Source: Adineta steineri
Lineage: Eukaryota > Rotifera > Eurotatoria > Adinetida > Adinetidae
Length of the DNA stretch: 64,000 nucleotides
Reading direction: 5' to 3'
Assembly (NCBI GenBank): GCA_905250115.1
Contig: CAJNOI010000143.1
Location: forward strand, 1-64,000
The number at the start of each line of letters is the position of its first letter. Positions within the stretch are counted from its first letter, which is position 1. This document shows, one piece after another, positions 25,026 to 35,939 of the stretch. The position numbers and the translations under genes are program-made. Under the pieces are notes generated by a model. It saw nothing but the letters and a program-made list of their open reading frames with translations. It did not search any database and was not told the DNA's origin.

Positions 25026-26310
25026 GATGAACTGGTTTTAAATAATTAATTAAAATATACATGATCAGTCTATATGAGAGGAGATTCAATGATGAATATG
25101 ATCAAAAAAGGAACTATTTATCAGCATATGTGTGACGCTCTCACTTGCATGCGCTGTACGAATGCTATATATCCTTTCGATTCTTCTCATTTAATGGGTT
25201 AACCTTTTTATGTCCTCACTTCGATTTCTATTTGATGGACGAGTATATAAGTGTGTGTTTTGTATCAAAACGATGCGATTCTTGAGACAAAGAAATACAT
25301 AAAAGCGTAGTTTCATCAGAAACGGTCACAATATGCTGATAATAATTTTTTTTCTTCTGAAGGGTGTTGGTATGATTGAGATATACTCACGATGATCACG
25401 TCGATGCCAAGTAGAGATATAGAAGTAAGAAAAAACGACATTGAATACAATGTTTTTTATTTTCTAACTCTAAGAATATTATTCACAATATATATATAGA
25501 AAAGAAGAGAAAGAATGCGTAGAATCATAAGTTAGTTTTTGTTGGTAATATTTATATTTATATTTTTTATTACTTTTTCTTCATATTCTCTGGTATTAGT
25601 AATACATTTTCTGTTCTGTATAGTTTATATACTACTATGAAAATATTTTAACTATACAGAGTGTGTACGAGGATCACATTAGGTTAGTAGACGTTCGAAT
25701 GTATGCGCAGATGTGGTTCGGAGTAAAGTAAACACTAGATAATCTATACCTACATGTTCAAGTCATTTCTCTATTCAACTATTCAATAAATATCAATCTT
25801 TTTTGAATAAATTTTGACGTTATTCTCCAGAAAAATAAACAAAAAAAAGATTTCGTCAAGATATGATAAAGTAACAGTTAAGTAAAATCACAAAAATATT
25901 ACGCGTGTACAATTTCACTATTATATAAAAATTAAGGATAGATGTCGATGCAAATATGAATATATTAACTACATCTCAATCATATTCATATTGTTCGTTT
26001 GATTTGTTTTTTTTGTTAGCCACTCACTGTTCTTCTCTTTCTTATCTTTCTTTATCATATTATACCTTTGTTTCACTACCTTTTTTTTCATCAAGTTGTT
26101 ATTTTTATTGGCACAAGACAAGAAGAATAAAATGTGCGTATATTATTATCTCTACCTTAATACAACTTGAAAATCAAGAAGAATATACAATCTTTTCAAT
26201 TCATTAATATAATATTTGTAATATGAACTGATCTCGATTTTAGATTTTTAGTCAAATACTGAATTGTGCTATTTCAAATCAAGAATTACATAACAATTCT
26301 GTTTTTTAAA
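25026..26310. other. Intergenic region
   Basis: AT-rich. A half-palindrome (AAGGGTGTTGGTATGATTG) is at about 25359-25378. ORF 25956-26207 is low-complexity Ser/Tyr/Phe-rich and not supported. Confidence 0.45.
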
Positions 26311-26928
26311 ATGAGTGTCACAGCATCAAAAGAATCCATTCAACATGTTAGCACAGCGCAATCATGTCCTTCATTGACTTACCGCATTGCTACGTTATCG
26401 GATTGCGAATCAATTGTCTCGTTAGTCAATAGCAGCACTCGTGGTGACTCATCTCGTCAAGGATGGACTAGCGCAGAGTCACTCTTAGAAGGTCAAAGAG
26501 TAGACGCAGGAATGTTAACTGAGATAATTAATAGCAATCATGAAGTTGTTTTCATATTTTTTGATGAAAATTCGAAAATTCTAGTTGGATGTGTTCATTT
26601 GAAACATGACCAAACAAATAAGTGTGCTTTTTTGGGTATGTTAGCTGTTCGACCAGATCTACAAACTCAAGGCTTTGGCAAATTCATTATATCGACAGCA
26701 GAAAATTACGCATTGAATAATTGGAATGTGGAATATATTGAAATGTCAACTATTACTCTTAGAACTGAATTAATAGCATTTTACCATCGTCGAGGATATA
26801 TTGATACAGGTCGACGTGAACCATTTCCAGCGGAACACGGGAAGTATGGCGTTCCCAAACAGAATGGTTTAGAACTTTGTTTCTTGAGAAAACCTATTAA
26901 ACAATTTGAAAATAAAAGCTCGGAATAA
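26311..26928 (+). CDS. GNAT N-acetyltransferase, bacterial-like
   Basis: Single exon; 205 aa from the Met at 26311 (MSVTASKESIQHV), preferred to the AT-rich upstream Met at 26266. GNAT landmarks: YRIATLSDCESIVSLVNSS (helix 1), WTSAESLLEGQRVD, CAFLGMLAVRPDLQTQGFGK (motif A with Q-T-Q-G-F-G), YIEMSTITLRTELIAFYHRRGY (motif B) and a C-terminal hydrophobic strand. The WTSE/A-x-x-L-GQR and YHRRGY-x-x-TG-x-x-x-PFP patterns are widespread in bacterial GNATs annotated only as family members. Inferred: small-molecule acetylation with unknown substrate. Acquisition from bacteria is plausible but unproven. Confidence 0.82.
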   Translation: MSVTASKESIQHVSTAQSCPSLTYRIATLSDCESIVSLVNSSTRGDSSRQGWTSAESLLEGQRVDAGMLTEIINSNHEVVFIFFDENSKILVGCVHLKHDQTNKCAFLGMLAVRPDLQTQGFGKFIISTAENYALNNWNVEYIEMSTITLRTELIAFYHRRGYIDTGRREPFPAEHGKYGVPKQNGLELCFLRKPIKQFENKSSE

Positions 26929-27040
26929 ATATGAACTATAATTATTATACATAAACTATTTGTTATATTTCTTTTCGAAGGTATTATTTTCATATAAGTG
27001 TTCGCTTTGAACAATCTCTATACATTGGTAGCTAGATAGT

Positions 27041-27083
27041 AAGGATGTGGGTGTAATGAAGGCCTTCACACACACCCATATCT
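27041..27083. repeat. Dispersed palindrome, copy 6
   Basis: AAGGATGTGGGTGTAATGAA then TTCACACACACCCATATCTT, with a short GGCC centre. About 115 bp 3' of the GNAT stop codon. Confidence 0.7.
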
Positions 27084-27180
27084 TCAAGAAAACATAAGTC
27101 AAGCAAAACCGAATCATAATAAGAAAAAAATATATGTACGTATGTGATACATATATAGGTTTATAAAAAAGTGATCGAAC

Positions 27181-27531
27181 ATATAATATTATATTTAGTG
27201 AGATGCAGTCGATTTACGACATTTCTAATTAATAAGTGTCTTGTGAGTACATTTACAGCAAATACCAAATAAAACGAGATGCATAAGAGAAAATAAAGAT
27301 TAGAAAGAAGATACACACAAACGCACAGTAACGTCCGATGCATTGTCTAACATGATTTTCTGCTACTGGTATTGGTACATACGCTGTTTCACGAGATTGA
27401 TTTATCGTTATACGATCAATTGAGTTATAATATGGCGGAGGCGAAGAAGATGTTATATGTACTATTGCAATCGCATACTCTGGTGGGCTGCGTAATGAAA
27501 TGGTAGAGTAACTTGGCGGCATAGATGACAT
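27181..27531 (-). pseudogene. Decayed tandem copy of the PPxY four-TM gene
   Basis: MSSMPPSYSTISLRSPPEYA matches the start of the intact neighbour (MSSVPPSYSTISLCNPPEYA). The frame then breaks: this copy has an extra T in CTAATCTTTATTTTCTC versus CTAATCTTGATTTCTC, so it stops after RFIWYLL (stop ends at 27253). It also lacks about 450 bp that the neighbour has between its first TM segment and its 3' end; the text jumps from GGTATTTGCTGTAAATGTAC straight to the shared 3' flank (ACTTATTAATTAGAAATGTC). The 5' flank is also homologous, so the unit duplicated with its promoter region. Confidence 0.8.
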
Positions 27532-28486
27532 TGTTTTAAATTTTCCAATCTTTCATCAATCCAAGCGAACAATTTATTCAACAAAAATTACATGTAACGC
27601 ATGTCCTTTTTGGTTGCTTACACAGTTCATAAAAAGGAAGAGGAAACATTTTTTTATTTTCTTGTGGCAATAATTTATTTGCGAAGTAAAAGTATTTAAA
27701 TGCGTAGTAGACTTTTGCTAAATAAAATTTATATTTGCTCAATAAATAATTTAAATCTAAGTAGAATAATTAGATGCTAAGTAAATTGAAAGTTTCTTAG
27801 TGAAAAAAAAACTAATTGCTAAGTTAAAGTATTAATATTCGAATAAGTTAATAAATTGAAATCATAGTAATACACTACATTTGATCGGTAACAAATTTCA
27901 TTATTAAGTAATTTATATTATAAAGACAAAATAATTCTAAAATATTAAATCAAACTTTCTATACTTCTATGATGACGTCTATATTTTCTCGTTCCTTCTT
28001 TAATCATGAGCGACTATGTATATTTATTCTTCTCGTACATTCAGGTGCTCATTTTTTTCTTTCTGTTTACTATATTGACTATAGATAATCAATAGTATTT
28101 TCTCGACGATTTTCTTCCTGTCTAATTATCACATTCCAGAGAATTCTTGAGGGTGCGGGTGTAGGTATCATATTTTTATCACATTCGTACCCACACTCTC
28201 AGCCAACGCTCTCGCAAAACGGAGAAAAAAGAGAAAGAGAACGACCAAAAAAGCATTATTGATACAATAACTGTGCAATTAAATTTTTCATTTAGTTATT
28301 CAACAATTTTTACGAAGCAAAATTCATGTAGTTATTTATTAGTTTATAATAATTCATATAGAAAATTACACTTTTTTACTTAGCATTTATTTAAAAATAC
28401 TTTGCATTTAAGTATAAGCCATATTATATTTAGTGAGACACAATTGATTTACGACACTTCTAACTAATAAGTGTTTTGTCTTGAAT
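27532..28486. other. Spacer between tandem copies
   Basis: AT-rich DNA with degenerate AAGTA/GCTAAGTA motifs (27670-27860) and one palindrome at 28149-28201. The last ~60 bp match the 3' flank of the decayed copy. No gene seen. Confidence 0.5.
28149..28201. repeat. Dispersed palindrome, copy 7
   Basis: GAGGGTGCGGGTGTAGGTAT, loop ATATTTTTAT, then CGTACCCACACTCTC. About 350-400 bp 3' of the PPxY membrane gene. Confidence 0.7.
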
Positions 28487-28551
28487 TCAGTTATACGAAG
28501 GTTGATTCACTGTTTCTAGTTGAACTTGCGTTATTATGTAGCAAATGTTCG

Positions 28552-29229
28552 TTATCGGATGAATTGAAGCAGCTTTCGCAAACAAATAGCACTTATACAT
28601 ACTATAGCTGCATATACTGGAGCTAAAGTATAGTTGCAGATCGTCACAACAAAGACAAGCCAATAGAACGATAAGGAACATGGATAATTGTCATTATTAG
28701 ATAATGGACTTCTAAGAACTGAATTTAATTCAGTCAAATCATCAATAATGAAATGTAGTAATACGAATGCACCCATTACGCAAGGAATTGCCAAAAATAC
28801 GAAAGTAGATAAAAGACAACCTATCAAAGTGAATGAGCTCTTAGTTTTATATTTGTGACAACAGTAAATAGTCATGCCCACCATAAAAATAACATGAATG
28901 AAAAACAATGCGCGTATACCGGCTAAAGAAGATTTGGGTAGAGTACATTTACAGCAAATACCAAATAAAACGAGATGCATAAGAGAAATCAAGATTAGAA
29001 ATAAGATCCATAGACACGCACAGTAATGTCTGATGCATTTCTTAGCATGATTTTCTGCTACTGATACCACCGATATATTTACTGTTTCTCGAGACTGATT
29101 TGTCGCGATACTATCAATTGGATTATCATATGGCAGAGGCGACGAAGGTGTTACATTTAATATTGAGATCGCATATTCTGGTGGATTGCATAGTGAAATG
29201 GTAGAGTAGCTTGGTGGCACAGATGACAT
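28552..29229 (-). CDS. Four-TM membrane protein with N-terminal PPxY motifs
   Basis: Single exon; 225 aa from the Met at 29229. The reading frame extends to 29247, but the decayed paralog shares the MSS start. The N-terminus has two PPxY motifs (PPSYS, PPEYA) and a third Pro-rich site, as in adaptors for NEDD4-type WW-domain ubiquitin ligases. Four hydrophobic segments follow: ILFLILISLMHLVLFGI, ALFFIHVIFMVGMTIY, LLSTFVFLAIPCVMGAFVL and FYWLVFVVTICNYTLAPVYA. A CCKC cluster follows TM1. No named family was recognised. Inferred: a trafficking or ubiquitin-adaptor membrane protein. Confidence 0.7.
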   Translation of the reverse strand: MSSVPPSYSTISLCNPPEYAISILNVTPSSPLPYDNPIDSIATNQSRETVNISVVSVAENHAKKCIRHYCACLWILFLILISLMHLVLFGICCKCTLPKSSLAGIRALFFIHVIFMVGMTIYCCHKYKTKSSFTLIGCLLSTFVFLAIPCVMGAFVLLHFIIDDLTELNSVLRSPLSNNDNYPCSLSFYWLVFVVTICNYTLAPVYAAIVCISAICLRKLLQFIR

Positions 29230-29502
29230 TGTTACAAATTTTTTCAATCTTTCATCAATCTAAGCGAATAATTTATTCAATATAGATTCTTTTTTCCAAC
29301 AAAAAATGCATGTGATTCATATCCTTTTCGGTTATTTACACAGTCAAAAAAGGAAGAAGAAACATTTTCTTGCTTTTTTCGACGAAAATATGAAAATATT
29401 ACACCAACAAAATTTTTTATGCTCACACGTAATAATAATAATAGAAAAATCAAATTTCATCAATCATGCCGTTCAATTGACGAACAGTTACGAACGAATA
29501 AT

Positions 29503-29577
29503 AGGGTGTTGGCATAGGTATGATTGTATAAGTAGTTGGTCTTTTGTATTTTTTTCCAGCTCATACCGACACCCACG
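29503..29577. repeat. Dispersed palindrome, long-loop copy 8
   Basis: AGGGTGTTGGCATAGGTATG, then after an unusually long loop CTCATACCGACACCCACG. It abuts the left end of the short MITE. Confidence 0.55.
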
Positions 29578-29578
29578 A

Positions 29579-29715
29579 AGGGTTTGGTGGAAAATGTCGA
29601 AAAGTAAAACGTCGAATACGAAAATATCGAAAAAAGATAAAGAAAATATCCCTATATGAAAGTTTTCTTTTACTATTTTCGGCGTTTTCCTTTTCGACAT
29701 TTTCCACCAAACCCT
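29579..29715. mobile_element. 137-bp palindromic MITE
   Basis: Arms AGGGTTTGGTGGAAAATGTC.. and ..GACATTTTCCACCAAACCCT pair over about 41 nt with two mismatches. The central part is AT-rich and contains CCCTATATG. No ORF of its own. The left flank is the palindrome at 29503-29577. Confidence 0.8.
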
Positions 29716-30393
29716 CCTTTGTACACATGGAAGAGTTTTTAATGGATAGATCTCAATACAAACGCTTAAAAAGAGTAACCGTATTACTGTCTTAATAAAA
29801 GGCAAAACAGGTAGGTGGATAAAGATATTCTACCATAACACCTTTCATCTCGACTTCGTTATGGACAACATTGTTTTACATATCTTTCTTCCTAATAATC
29901 ATTACATCATCATAAGAAATTTCGTTTATTAAGAAAATAAGAAAAGCAACTCAAAACATATCTTAACAGTTTTTAAATGTCTATTCTAATCATGGTTTCG
30001 TTTTTTACATTTTACCGATAAAACTTGTCTACCGTATTCTTGATCATTAATATTATTTTAATATCCTTGTTGCATTCGAAGTTTGTGTGAACGATTCAAT
30101 GAAGCCGTCTATAGTTATCATTCATACCGGCTAAGCCTTATTTTTTCTTTTAATGATAATAGCTAAATAATAAGTAATAGAAGTTCATTGATCATTTTAT
30201 TTGAAGTAAAAAAGTTAGTAGAATTAAAAGCTCATTACATTTCATATGAAATCTTGAATCAGATCAATTAATAATTACAGGTGATGAAATGAGCAGTTTG
30301 TCGACGAAAATTAAAACTTTTTTCTTCGTTGTTAATGATATAAAAAAGAGAAATTAAATGTAAAAATGAAGAGAAACCAGTGTTGCTAATGTT

Positions 30394-30937
30394 TCAAACA
30401 ATGACTAGAGATACAATAAATGGATAAACAACAAGTGAGATTGCAATAATCATATTAATCATCATACTACATCCATGAACCATTCCAAATTGTTTGTTCA
30501 ATGCTTTGAATTGACTGCTAATGTCTGGTTCGTTGTATTGCTTACCCTCGTCACGTTCCATTGTAAATCGTTTATTCATCAGTCTGCTTATAAATAGTGT
30601 TACATATAAGATGAAAAGTAATAATTATATCATACTTTATTGTCCATGGCCCAAACACAATAAGATTGATCAAACCACCGACAATGCCAATGACGAAAAT
30701 GATCTGAGCATTTCGATTTCTTGTTGTTAGTAGACATATACCACTAAGAGCAGTTTGTAAAGAGAAATAAATAGGAAATAACTTGCTTTGAAGTTGACCG
30801 AGTTGTGGACGAGGTAAAGTTTTACGAGCAATTAGACTGCTGACGAATGAATGCCAGAGAGTTGCACCAATTAAAGATGCATACGATAGAAGATGATATG
30901 GAGCAGTAGAACTAAGAGTCTGAAGCACTGATGACAT
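30394..30937 (-). CDS. TMEM205 / DUF4149-family membrane protein
   Basis: Two exons, 30937..30636 and 30583..30394, with a 52-bp intron (ATAAA|GTATGA, AAGCAG|ACTG); 163 aa. Domain text matches TMEM205: YHLLSYASLIGATLWHSFVS, then LPRPQLGQLQSKLFPIYFSL, then a downstream amphipathic stretch (NKRFTMERDEG ... FKALNKQFGMVHG) and a last TM. Four hydrophobic segments. Known: the TMEM205-like domain is widespread in eukaryotes; human TMEM205 has been linked to platinum-drug resistance, but its basic activity is unsettled. Length is slightly below the human protein (about 190 aa). Confidence 0.85.
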
Positions 30938-31604
30938 GTTAATTAAAAATTTTAATAGAAATCTAAAACAATTTATATAAATAGTTTCCTCTTATAAGAG
31001 AGCACTTTAAAATATGATACCGAATAATCGATCAAACGAGAAATGATATTACTTGCTGTATCTCAAAAAGAAAATTTTTGTCGATACCTACAACGAATAA
31101 AAATCAAAACAATACGATTTTAATTTACAAGATACTATTGAATTATTATATTCTTTTTCAATAAAAAAGTTTTTTTTAACGACGTGAATATTTTATTTCT
31201 GTTTCAAATATGTGATACAAATACAATGACTTGTTTCTTATTGTGATTTTAGAAGAGATGAAGAATTCTATTGGATAGTCTAATTAACTTATCGACGATA
31301 TTATAAAACGGATGGCGTTATATATCATACAATATTAAAATCTAGATAATTGAAATATTTCATTCAGCACAAATTCGTACTTAATTTCTCAAGAAATTCT
31401 TGACTTTTAACTTTAATTTGATTTTTGGAGATAGAAAGCGAGATATGTAAATGTTGATGTGGTATAATAAAAATAGCAATATATTTACTTAATTATTTAG
31501 TAATGCATTACGTAAATCTTGTATAGCTTTTATTTTCTGATGAAAAGATAGTAAGCAAATAAAATGATAAATATAAAATGTAGTTCAGTTTAAAATAATT
31601 TCTA
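30938..31604. other. Intergenic spacer
   Basis: AT-rich. No gene, repeat or regulatory motif recognised. Confidence 0.5.
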
Positions 31605-33732
31605 TTAATTCTTGATTTTCATGGGTGGATTTTCTTCATATAATGATTTAATAATTGATTGAAATTGTTTTCGAGCATTGATTCGTCGAGTTTTAAATGT
31701 TATTGTAAGTAGTCCATTCTTTTGCGAGAATGGTTCATGATGAAGATAAATATTACTCGGTATTTCATAATACTTTAACTTCTGTTTTTTTCCCAACTGA
31801 ACTAAATCAGATAAGATTATTTCTTTTAATTTTGAATCATTACATAAATCAGCAAATGTTGTTTCACTAGTAGCTGATTGATAATTTTTTCGTATATATT
31901 CTTCATCAGGTATGACAATGCCAATAACTGTTGATTCCGTTGAAAGACTATCAATAAATATTTGTGCAATCCATTGAGAACGAATATAAATATCTTCAAG
32001 ACGTTCGGGTGCAATATATTTTCCTTGACTTAATTTAAATATATGTTTAGTACGATCAATAATACGCAATGCTCCATTACTTGTCCATTCTCCTATATCA
32101 CCTGTATGTAACCAACCATCTCTATCAATAGTTTCTCGTGTCTTTGCTTCATCATTATAATAACCTATTGAGCAAAAAAAATGTTGTCGAGTCAATACTA
32201 ACGATTAATTACCTTTAAAAATAGTTGGTCCACGAAAACAAATTTCTCCTTGATTCTTCTCACTTCGATAGTTTGTATCAGGTACATCGATTAACTTTAT
32301 TTCAACGTTGGGTCCAGGTGAACCAACTGTACCATAGGACATATCGATTGGATGTGTTGTTGTACCAGCAGCAGTTGTTTCAGTTTGTCCATATCCTTCT
32401 ATGATTGGTATATCGAGTGCGATACGAAAAAAATGCATAACATCCGATGAAAGTGGTGCTGATCCAGTGATCATTGCTTTTAATTCTCCACCAAATAAAT
32501 TTTTAACTTTACGAAAAATTAAACGTGATAACAATGGTGGTTGTTCACGTAATGCTTGTTGAACAAGAAATTGTTTGATTTTACTTTTATTAACATCAGC
32601 CATAATTGTATCATAGACTTTATTAAGAATTCGTGGAACAACCGACGCTTGAGTTGGTTTTACTATTGATAAATATTCAATGAGTTTTTCAGGTGCTGGA
32701 CAAAATATAACTTCTGTGCCTTTTAATAGAATTTGTAAGATAACAAATCTTTCGAAGACATGAGCCATCGGTAAAAATGAACAATGACGATTGGTTACTG
32801 GTTTTTTTAGATTAGCTTTATATAAACGAATAAGATTACCTTTGGTTGATGCTAAGAAATTTTCATGGGATAGCATTGCAATTTTTGGTTCTCCTAAAAA
32901 CAAACAATAATGACTTCTATTTCTATTTATTGACATGAATATTACCTGTAGTTCCACTAGTTAGAATAAATGTTGCAATATCATGTGGATCTATATTTGG
33001 TCGTTGACATATATCTGTTTTCTTCATTGTTTCTAATATTGATGAAATAGATCGAATTTTACTATTTTCATCATTATTTATTTTATCCATAACAAGTATT
33101 TCTTTTATTTGATTATTTTTCAATAGATCATCTTTTAATGATTGAATACGTTCGATATTATCAACAACAAGTACTTCAGCTTGAGTTCTTTCAAGAATAT
33201 TTTGAATAGCTACACTATTATAAGTAGTATATAAACTAACTACAATAAATCCATACATATAACATGCTTGTTCAACTAATAAATATTCAAGTCTATTTGA
33301 TGAAAGAAATACTACTTTGGATTGTTTTGGTGTTAATTTTGTTTGTGTCCATAAATATGAACCAATGCGTTGACTTTGTTCGATTATTGTAGAATAGGAT
33401 AACCATTGTATATCGTTTGATGGTGAAAGAAAACCAACACATGGTCCATCATTGGAAATACTATATCCTTCATGTAAAGCATCACCAATGGTTCGCACAT
33501 TAGGACACATTGTTTTATATAATTTCCATATATCATCATCTTTATGAAGTGAACATCGACGAATATGTTCAGTCGAATTAATTTCAACAGATTGTTCTTT
33601 TAAATTAATTCCATCATTAAAAAATGTTTTCATACGTGTTTTATATGTAAATGTCTTCGCATGATCGAATAAGATTGATCGAATAGCTAATATAGTATAT
33701 GTTGGTCTTGATTTTGAAAAAGTTTGTAGCAT
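31605..33732 (-). CDS. Long-chain acyl-CoA synthetase (ACSL type)
   Basis: Three exons, 33732..32946, 32893..32213 and 32164..31605; 2028 nt, 675 aa, introns 52 and 48 bp. The AMP-binding P-loop TSGTTGEPK (residues 258-266) spans the first intron. Other family signatures: LPMAHVFERF, GGELKAMITGSAPLSSDV, EGYGQTETTAA (adenylation motif), GPNVEIKLIDVPD, GEICFRGPTIFKGYY, and DGWLHTGDIGEW followed by IIDRTKHIFKLSQGKYIAPE (C-terminal hinge with the KLSQGKYIAPE motif of ACSLs). Reaction: fatty acid + ATP + CoA to acyl-CoA + AMP + PPi, typically at ER or outer mitochondrial membranes. The hydrophobic N-terminus is weak. All catalytic motifs are present, so it is probably functional. Confidence 0.93.
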
Positions 33733-34034
33733 TTTTTTATTCTACTCAACACGTGCCTAACCGTCGTGTATGCCGAAGAGAAAAAAAACACAATAGGTCG
33801 TATTACATTCCTTTAACTTTCGTATCATTCAAATATATATATATATATGCGCGTCCAAAGTACGCGGTTTATAAGAACAGAAAAAAAACAACTAAAAAGT
33901 ACATTTTAAAATATATAAAAAATTAATTTATTCCACAACAATAAATAAATAAATAAGAAGAAGATATACTAATATAATTGTTTCAGTATTATGTGTATAT
34001 ACAGATTCTGTTACAATGATTACACTAATATATT
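33733..34034. other. Upstream spacer of the acyl-CoA synthetase
   Basis: Contains a short (AT)n run at about 33833-33849. No gene seen. Confidence 0.5.
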
Positions 34035-34309
34035 AATTTCAAATATTTTTATTAGCTATTGTTAAATAAATTACTGATCCTAAACTGATAATAGTATGAA
34101 AATTTGAATCAACTGTCATCGAAGATCCTAATGATCGATCATTTGATTCAATTCCAATTCGTTTAATATTTACCCTTGATGTCTTTTGCAGATGGAATTC
34201 AATATTATCAACATAATACGAGATGGCATTTCCAGTAAGTGAAATACTAATTTTTTATTTTGTCGAACTTTCGTTAAATGCAGACTACATTCAGATTTTT
34301 CATTACTAC
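34035..34309 (-). pseudogene. Possible coding remnant, unknown
   Basis: On the minus strand a coding-like run of about 68 codons ends at 34035 (NAISYYVDNIEFHLQKT, then IGIESNDRSLGSSMTVDSNF). A preceding stretch in another frame (SECSLHLTKVRQNKK) would join it if the A6 run near 34254 had one more base. There is no start codon, and stops lie just upstream. It may be the last exon of a dead gene or chance; the only support is codon-like composition. Confidence 0.25.
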
Positions 34310-34585
34310 GTCATTCCATATTAACTGTGATTTATTTAAATAAAATAGTAGTAAAAAGATGTTGAATCTATCGTTTAATTCAAAATATTTTTTCTTCTCG
34401 TTGATAAAACTATGTTTTAATTTTTCAATATATACAAGTGTAACAACTATGATCATGTCTATCACACATTCTCTTCCAAAGTTCTTCAGTCTAGCTTTTG
34501 AATATGGATAACATAATTATCGAAATTTGATATTTAGTAAAATGAATTTTATTGAAATAAGACAAAGCAGAAAAAAAATATAAAC

Positions 34586-35053
34586 TTATTGAGCAGCAAT
34601 TTCTGATTCCGGTTCAAATACAGGTAATGTTTTTACAAGTATAGGTGGTTGAATTATAAAACAATGCCAAAAATCAAATTTAACAATAAATGTAACACAT
34701 AAACCTCCTTGTGGACAACACCAACAACCAATATAATTACGACAATTTCTATTTGCCCAATCTTTGAATTTTTGTATATTTGCAGTCATAAATTTATTGT
34801 AACTTGTCCAACAATCAGTTGGTGGTTTAATAATCAAATCATATGATACCAATTTCACAGCAGTATATTGATGTTTATCTGTTCGTTCTACTTCAAGAAC
34901 ATTTTTATCACACTCAACTAATCCATTACATTGATCTTGAGTTAATTGGACTTGTCCTGTTTCAATATCACTTGCACCAATACTAGCACCATTTATTGTG
35001 ATAAAATATAACATTGCAATTATAGTCCATATAGTAACTAACCTTCTGTACAT
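34586..35053 (-). CDS. Secreted cysteine-rich protein, unknown
   Basis: Single exon, 155 aa. The N-terminus LVTIWTIIAMLYFITINGAS is a signal peptide. The mature part has about ten cysteines, clustered as CNGLVEC, CWTSYN, then NCRNYIGCWCCPQGGLC and a late WHC, so several disulfides are likely. No family was recognised. A TATAAATA lies at about 35093-35101 on the same strand, about 40-48 bp 5' of the ATG, consistent with a short leader. Inferred: extracellular. Confidence 0.65.
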   Translation of the reverse strand: MYRRLVTIWTIIAMLYFITINGASIGASDIETGQVQLTQDQCNGLVECDKNVLEVERTDKHQYTAVKLVSYDLIIKPPTDCWTSYNKFMTANIQKFKDWANRNCRNYIGCWCCPQGGLCVTFIVKFDFWHCFIIQPPILVKTLPVFEPESEIAAQ

Positions 35054-35939
35054 ATTTGTGTTTGTATGAATAAAATCTCATTGAATTGTATCGGTATTTA
35101 TAGGTTAAATGAGATACTTTTATGCGTAAATAAGATTAATATAAAACACTATAGCAATCATGCGTAATAAGTAATTGCATTGATGGTTTTACATTGACGT
35201 CATAAAGGTTCGATCATGAATGCATGACTTACATTTAAATGAGTAAGGTTTTTTACGTATGAAATATTTCAAAATAATTTCGTATATTCGTAATTTCTTT
35301 ATTCTTGTCATTAGCATCATTGAATGAGTTTCGCCGGTAAGAAAACAAATATGAATAGCAACATTGTTAGGTATCATTAATGAATATATTTGATATTAAG
35401 AAGTAGAACGAAAAAGATTCATTATGTTTCTAATGCAAATAATCGTCGAATTGTAAACCCGTACAATTTGAACATTCGTTTTTCAAAATTATTCATAAAG
35501 AGATTTCAAATTCAGTAGACATTTAATAAATCAATTATTCTGCATTATTTTTTAATGATAAACTTTATTTGATATTAAGAAAAAGTGATTATATTTGAAG
35601 AATAAAGATTATTTAATATATCTATACATCGATAATGTTTCTTATTAAATCTATATTAAAATATCGCATATAGATTTTGAATACCTAACAATAATACATC
35701 TTGACAGTAAATAATTTCTTTTTCTTATGTACTTTTCATCTTCACGTCAAACGTTCAATAAGGATGAGGGTGAAAGATGATTATAATATTCACACCCACC
35801 CCTTTTTTCTGGTAAAAAAACAACACTTTCTTAGCATAATTATCCTCGTTTCATATGTATTTCATCTGTATTAAAACAAAAGATATCAGATAATAATAAT
35901 ATGTAAAAAAGAAAACAAGTAAAATCATAAGATTTGATA
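35054..35939. other. Intergenic region with one palindrome
   Basis: TATA-like TATAAATA near 35097 belongs to the secreted-protein gene. Palindrome at 35760-35805. ORF 35189-35377 is not supported. Confidence 0.5.
35760..35805. repeat. Dispersed palindrome, copy 9
   Basis: AAGGATGAGGGTGAAAGATG, AT centre TATAATATT, then CACACCCACCCCTT. About 135 bp 3' of the protease gene's stop. Confidence 0.75.

Larger units (their letters stand above)
29230..30393. other. Intergenic region with palindrome and short MITE
   Basis: Holds a long-loop palindrome (29503-29577) immediately followed by the MITE at 29579-29715. Several overlapping ORFs on both strands across 29306-29805 are by-products of the MITE's symmetry. 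No gene supported. Confidence 0.55.

Noticed and set aside
29306-29805. Overlapping ORFs on both strands, 83-117 aa
   Set aside because: They run through the palindromic MITE and mirror each other because of its symmetry.
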